The notes under the pieces are model-generated. The model was not told the origin of the DNA and ran no database searches. It saw only the letters and a program-made list of their open reading frames with translations. This document shows positions 41,621 through 44,341 of a stretch of DNA of 44,341 nucleotides, piece after piece. Every line of letters begins with the position of its first letter. The first letter of the stretch is position 1. The stretch is taken from positions 1 to 44,341 of the forward strand of contig NZ_BMQJ01000033.1 of NCBI RefSeq assembly GCF_014648055.1. The letters are read 5' to 3'. This DNA comes from Streptosporangium pseudovulgare. Lineage in GTDB: Bacteria > Actinomycetota > Actinomycetes > Streptosporangiales > Streptosporangiaceae. A program made the position numbers and the translations under genes.

Positions 41621-41661
41621 ACCTTGCCACCACAGCAAAGATCTTTGCGCTCCGGCAAGGT
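41621..41661. promoter_or_regulatory. Nested palindromes in the regulator/exporter divergent region
   Basis: Inner 14-bp palindrome GCAAAGATCTTTGC (41635-41648), enclosed by 8-bp arms ACCTTGCC (41621-41628) and GGCAAGGT (41654-41661). The repeated TTGC/GCAA units suggest two operator dimers. It overlaps the leader of the HTH-cupin gene. Confidence 0.6.
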
Positions 41662-41722
41662 CGGCGTGACTGTGGGTTCAGGCGCGCCGATCGGGTCCGC
41701 CGCACGTGATGGGAGAGACGTG

Positions 41723-43174
41723 ATGAGCAACGACAGCAGAACCGAGGCGCCAGACGCGCCGCGGGCCGCAGCTACGCCCGGCGGGGCGGTGGCGGTGCAG
41801 CGTGGGCCGGTGGCGCCGGCCGTGGTGATCTTGGTGTTGACGCAGCTGATGTTCGTCGTGGATACCTCGATCGTGAATGTGGCCCTGCCCGACATCGGTC
41901 GTGAGCTGCGCTTTTCCAGCGCGGGTCTGTCCTGGGTCGTCACCGCATACGCGCTGACCTTCGGCGGGCTGATTCTGCTGAGCGGGAAGGTCGGCTCCAT
42001 GATCGGGCCGCGCCGTGCTCTGGTCCTGGGCGTCTCCGTCTTCGTGATCGCTTCCATCGCGGGAGGGCTCGCGCCGTCAGCGGGGGTCCTGGTGGCGGCG
42101 CGCGCCCTGCAGGGGGTGGGTGCGGCGATGGCGGCGCCCAGCGTGATGGTGCTGCTGATGGGGATCACCGCGCCGGGCCCACAGCGCTCGCGTGCGATGG
42201 CGATGTTCGTCCTGGCCGTGGGCGCAGGAGCCGCGGTCGGGCTGCCGGCGGGCGGTGTGCTGACGCAGACGCTGGGCTGGGAATGGGTGATGTTCGTCAA
42301 CGCCCCCATCGGGCTTGTGGTGCTGCTGGGTGCGGTGCGCAACCTGCCGGATATGGGGCGCCGGCGCGCCTCGCTGGACATCGGCGGCACCACGGCCTCG
42401 ATCCTGACGATGGTGGCGTTGGTGTTCGCCTTCACCTCCGCCGCCGACCGCGGCTGGAGCAGCCCGGTGGTGGTCGGGTCGTTCGCCGTCGCCGCCCTCG
42501 CACTCGCGGCCCTGGTCGTGTGTGAGCGCCGGCATCCGTATCCGGTGATGCCGCTGGCGTTCTTCTCCTCCATGCGCAGCGCGGGCCCGCTGCTGGCGAT
42601 GCTGGTCGTCCCGGCCGGGCAGGTCGGCTTCCTGTTCTTCACCACCCTGCTCACCCAGCAGGTGCTCGGCTTCACCCCGATCCAGACCGGTCTTGCCCTG
42701 GTGCCCTTCACCGCCGGCCTGATCACCACCAACCAGCTCACCCCCCGGCTGCTGCCGCGCCTGGGCGAGCGCGTCATCGGCAGTACGGGACTTGCCGGGC
42801 TGGTGCTGGGCATCGTCTGGATGGCGCTGGTGGCCGCCGACGCCGACGCGCACACCTCGATCGTCACCGTGCTGCTGCCCTCGATCCTGCTCGGCGCGGG
42901 CGCCGGCGCCACTTTCGCCCCCGTCACCGCCGTGATCATGCACCAGGCCCCCACCGAGCACATCGGCGCCGCCGCCGGTCTCACCCAAGGCCTGCAGCAA
43001 CTCGGCGGCGGCATGGGCCTGGCCGTCCTGACCAGCGTGCTGTCCGCCACCGGCGGCCTGGAGGACGGTCTGGGAGCGACCCTGCTCGCGACCGCCGCCT
43101 TCCCCCTGGCCGGCCTGCTCCTGTTCGGCCTCTGGGCGCGCCGCATCCCCGCCCCCGACACCACCCCCGCATGA
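41723..43174 (+). CDS. MFS drug exporter, DHA2 (14-TM) type
   Basis: A 483-residue exporter with about 14 TM helices. Helix 1 has the DHA2 signature LMFVVDTSIVNVALPDIGRE; motif A is GKVGSMIGPRR, and motif C-like glycines lie in AVGAGAAVGLPAGG. It resembles EmrB/QacA-type exporters. ATG 41723 follows GGGAGAG. It is divergent from the HTH-cupin regulator and followed 38 bp later by a methyltransferase gene and an SDR gene, apparently one operon for efflux and modification of a toxic compound. Confidence 0.93.
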   Translation: MSNDSRTEAPDAPRAAATPGGAVAVQRGPVAPAVVILVLTQLMFVVDTSIVNVALPDIGRELRFSSAGLSWVVTAYALTFGGLILLSGKVGSMIGPRRALVLGVSVFVIASIAGGLAPSAGVLVAARALQGVGAAMAAPSVMVLLMGITAPGPQRSRAMAMFVLAVGAGAAVGLPAGGVLTQTLGWEWVMFVNAPIGLVVLLGAVRNLPDMGRRRASLDIGGTTASILTMVALVFAFTSAADRGWSSPVVVGSFAVAALALAALVVCERRHPYPVMPLAFFSSMRSAGPLLAMLVVPAGQVGFLFFTTLLTQQVLGFTPIQTGLALVPFTAGLITTNQLTPRLLPRLGERVIGSTGLAGLVLGIVWMALVAADADAHTSIVTVLLPSILLGAGAGATFAPVTAVIMHQAPTEHIGAAAGLTQGLQQLGGGMGLAVLTSVLSATGGLEDGLGATLLATAAFPLAGLLLFGLWARRIPAPDTTPA

Positions 43175-43212
43175 TCGCCCCAGACCCCCGACCACACCCT
43201 GGAGAACTCCTG

Positions 43213-43854
43213 ATGAGTGACACCGATCCGCGCTACGAAGCCGCGTTCTGGGACCAGCGCTACCACCAGCCCAACCCCTTGTGGAGCGGACAGCCCAACC
43301 CGGCTCTCGTAGAGGCAGCGAACGCGCTCGTGCCGGGTACGGCACTGGAGGCGGGATGCGGCGAGGGCGCCGACGCCCTCTAGCTGGCCCAGGCAGGCTG
43401 GCAGGTCACCGGCACCGACTTCTCCGCCCAGGCCCTCGCCCGCGCAGCCGACCACACCCCGGCCGCACTGGCCGGCCGCCTCACCTGGCAGCAGGCCGAC
43501 ATCCGCACCTGGACACCCCACGATGACGGCGCCCCCTGCTACGACCTCGTCACCGCCTCCTTCCTCCACTTCCCCCCACCCCTGCGCCGCACCGTCTTCG
43601 CCGCCCTCGCCTCACGAGTCGCCCGCGACGGACATCTGGTGATCATCGGCCACCACCCCAGCGACCTGGACACCGCCATGCCCCGCCCGCCCGAGCCTGA
43701 CATCTTCTTCACCGCCGACGACCTCATCGACGACCTCCCCGCACACGCCTGGAAGCCCGTCACCCGCACCGCCCGCCCCCGCACCGCCACCACACCCGAC
43801 GGTCGACAGGTCACCATCCACGACACCGTCCTGACCGCTCAGCGCACCCAGTAA
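43213..43854 (+). pseudogene. Class I SAM methyltransferase with in-frame amber stop
   Basis: ATG 43213 has GGAGAACTCCTG upstream. N-terminal part: AFWDQRYHQPNPLWSGQPN and the SAM loop ALEAGCGEGADAL. TAG at 43381-43383 replaces what is Trp (TGG) or similar in relatives. After it the same frame continues with AQAGWQVTGTDFSAQALARA, then YDLVTASFLHFPP and a full C-terminus to TAA 43852-43854. Length (213 codons) and codon bias are normal on both sides. One base substitution thus inactivates it unless read through; it may also be a sequencing error. Confidence 0.8.
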
Positions 43855-43895
43855 CCCTCACCAGCACACGACACCGCGCAGGAACGAGTACGCCC

Positions 43896-44341
43896 ATGCA
43901 CCACGACCTCGCCCAGCAGACCGCTCTGGTCACCGGCGCCACCGCCGGCATCGGACGGGCAACCGCCCTGGCCCTGGCCGCACGCGGCGCCGACATCATC
44001 GTCCACGGCCGCAACGAACAGCGCGCCGCCGACACCCTCCAGCGCATCGAAGCCCTCGGCGCCAAAGCCCGCTTCGAGCCCGCCGACCTGTCCGACCCCG
44101 CTCAGGTCACCGCCCTGGCCGACCGCGCCGGAGAAGTCGACATCCTGGTCAACAACGCGGGCATCTTCCACTTCGCCCGCACCGCCGACACCACCCCCGC
44201 CACCTTCGACGCCCACATCGCGATCAACCTGCGCGCCCCCTACCTCCTCGTCCAGGCCCTCGCCCCCGGCATGACCGAACGCGGACACGGCGCCATCATC
44301 AACGTCAGCAGCGGCGCTGCCGACACCCCCGGCCTCGGCAG
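43896..44341 (+). CDS. Short-chain dehydrogenase/reductase (partial, runs off the window)
   Basis: The first 148 residues of an SDR. The cofactor loop is TGATAGIG, the dinucleotide specificity region VHGRNEQRAAD (an Arg after the second strand favours NADPH), and the structural motif is DILVNNAGIF. The catalytic Ser precedes the window end in IINVSSGAA. ATG 43896 has AGGAACGA upstream. It lies 41 bp after the methyltransferase frame and probably belongs to the exporter operon. Confidence 0.9.
   Translation, partial: MHHDLAQQTALVTGATAGIGRATALALAARGADIIVHGRNEQRAADTLQRIEALGAKARFEPADLSDPAQVTALADRAGEVDILVNNAGIFHFARTADTTPATFDAHIAINLRAPYLLVQALAPGMTERGHGAIINVSSGAADTPGLG

Noticed and set aside
41533..43569. 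678-codon leftward frame opposite the DHA2 exporter
   Set aside because: Antisense shadow; the sense strand has clear TM helices and MFS motifs.
1..44341. CRISPR array, tRNA or rRNA genes
   Set aside because: No regularly spaced direct repeats and no cloverleaf or rRNA-like segments noticed on either strand.

Overview
The window is about 44 kb of high-GC DNA with strong G/C preference at third codon positions and frequent GTG starts. Together with actinobacterial families (SigX5/SigG-type ECF factor, pentapeptide protein, FecCD uptake system, HTH-cupin regulator), this points to a large-genome actinomycete, probably near Streptosporangiaceae/Nonomuraea. That placement is inference from gene content. 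No rRNA, tRNA or CRISPR array was seen. The stretch is accessory: intact genes alternate with truncated, frameshifted and chimeric genes and with pieces of at least six kinds of mobile element.

Layout. 0.1-4.2 kb: a leftward operon (PhyH dioxygenase, chimeric remnant, flavin/PNPOx-like protein, MFS exporter, opine/saccharopine-dehydrogenase-like gene) behind a perfect AT-rich palindrome; three of its five genes are damaged. 4.9-6.3 kb: a Tn3 transposase start and a broken winged-helix gene of mobile-element type. 6.4-9.5 kb: a zincin-like protein, a small hypothetical gene and a complete NAD-dependent DNA ligase. 10-14.3 kb: IS5 scraps, a frameshifted hypothetical gene, a DUF1963 protein and an APH-family kinase. 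14.4-20 kb: S9 prolyl oligopeptidase, ECF sigma factor with SnoaL-like tail, DHFR-like reductase, NUDIX hydrolase. 20.4-24.4 kb: IS5, serine-recombinase, ISL3 and integrase pieces around a secreted PAF-acetylhydrolase-like enzyme and a lipoprotein.

24.5-33.5 kb is the best preserved part. A histidine kinase/response regulator pair (leftward) faces an S41 protease and an ABC ATPase plus FtsX-type permease (rightward), with phased repeats between them that look like the regulator's site. Next comes a compact FecCD-type metal/metallophore uptake operon (permease, ATPase, binding lipoprotein) behind a Zur/Fur-like box. 33.6-37 kb holds a pentapeptide protein, a chimeric ORF, and a LysR gene divergent from a DUF1330 gene.

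37-41 kb contains the most informative structure. A serine recombinase gene is split by a 2,634-bp element (38096-40729) with 33-bp inverted repeats starting GGGGCAGA and a 6-bp target duplication CTGGAG. The two gene halves rejoin in frame when the element and one duplicate are removed. The element carries a frameshifted tyrosine recombinase and remnants of IS630, SDR, TetR and alpha/beta-hydrolase genes. A third, diverged copy of its terminal repeat lies at 16.6 kb. 41-44.3 kb: an HTH-cupin repressor divergent from a DHA2-type exporter, followed by a methyltransferase with an in-frame amber codon and an SDR that runs off the window.
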